DNA of 38,991 nt, taken from contig URUC01000007.1 in the NCBI GenBank assembly GCA_900550965.1, forward strand, positions 1 through 38,991, written 5' to 3'. The stretch comes from an uncultured Collinsella sp. (GTDB lineage: Bacteria > Actinomycetota > Coriobacteriia > Coriobacteriales > Coriobacteriaceae). Below, piece by piece: positions 38,940 to 38,991 of this stretch (positions are counted from its first letter, which is position 1; each line of letters opens with the position of its first letter). The position numbers were made by a program, and so were the translations under genes. A model generated the notes under the pieces. The model searched no databases. It had not been told where the DNA came from and saw only the letters and a list, made by a program, of their open reading frames with translations.

Positions 38940-38991
38940 GCTAGTCGTTGGGGACTTTCTTAAACGACTAGTCGTTCGGGACGTTCTTGTT
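38940..38991. repeat. Palindromic repeat (GGGGACGTTCTT type), cut by the window end
   Basis: Contains GTTGGGGACTTTCTTAAACG, then ACTAGTCGTTCGGGACGTTC, i.e. two tandem units of the word seen at 1755-1798 with the same GACTAGTC core. The copy continues past the edge. Confidence 0.65.

Overview
The window looks like chromosomal DNA of a Coriobacteriia actinobacterium, most likely Collinsella or a close relative. This is inferred from the G+C-rich coding style, membrane-anchored LuxR-type regulators next to catabolic genes, a clostridial-type galK/galT pair, and many dispersed hairpin repeats. No database search was possible, so the genus is an inference. No tRNA, rRNA or CRISPR array was seen.

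Left part (1-7450): the 5' end of an IS110-family transposase with a G+C-rich non-coding left end, which abuts the 3' remnant of a decayed gene. Then come a ROK sugar kinase, two perfect palindromes, a GNAT acetyltransferase, a scar made of two broken genes (the C-terminal part of a YegI-like protein kinase joined to a fragment of another gene), a first agmatine deiminase facing a soluble LuxR regulator, and a DUF4143-type ATPase.

Catabolic block (7498-19813): a MATE exporter and an amidohydrolase, two membrane LuxR regulators, and an agmatine deiminase (AgDI) locus. The locus holds putrescine carbamoyltransferase, two APC antiporter-like permeases and a second agmatine deiminase. Together these would import agmatine, deiminate it to N-carbamoylputrescine, phosphorolyse that to putrescine plus carbamoyl phosphate, and export putrescine. 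The carbamate kinase that would harvest ATP is not in the window. A 60-codon Cys-containing ORF overlaps the start of one permease gene. Three copies of a roughly 87-nt hairpin element with covarying stems sit at gene ends here.

Cargo block (19910-24360): a small secreted protein, an unusual ABC-2 permease-ATPase fusion, and a membrane regulator carrying two LuxR-type DNA-binding domains. The block is bracketed by 130-bp direct repeats (about 94% identical) that include the 3' end of the neighbouring luxR gene, and it looks less G+C-rich than its surroundings. It is the best candidate in the window for an undescribed system.

Right part (24501-38991): a BceAB-like ABC transporter without its two-component system, a NUDIX-Vsr endonuclease fusion, an AraC regulator that may be leaderless, a HAD phosphatase, a nested-hairpin repeat block, a class II aldolase divergent from a DeoR regulator, a flavodiiron protein, and a LacI regulator divergent from galK-galT with paired operators. 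The last bases repeat the palindrome found near 1760.
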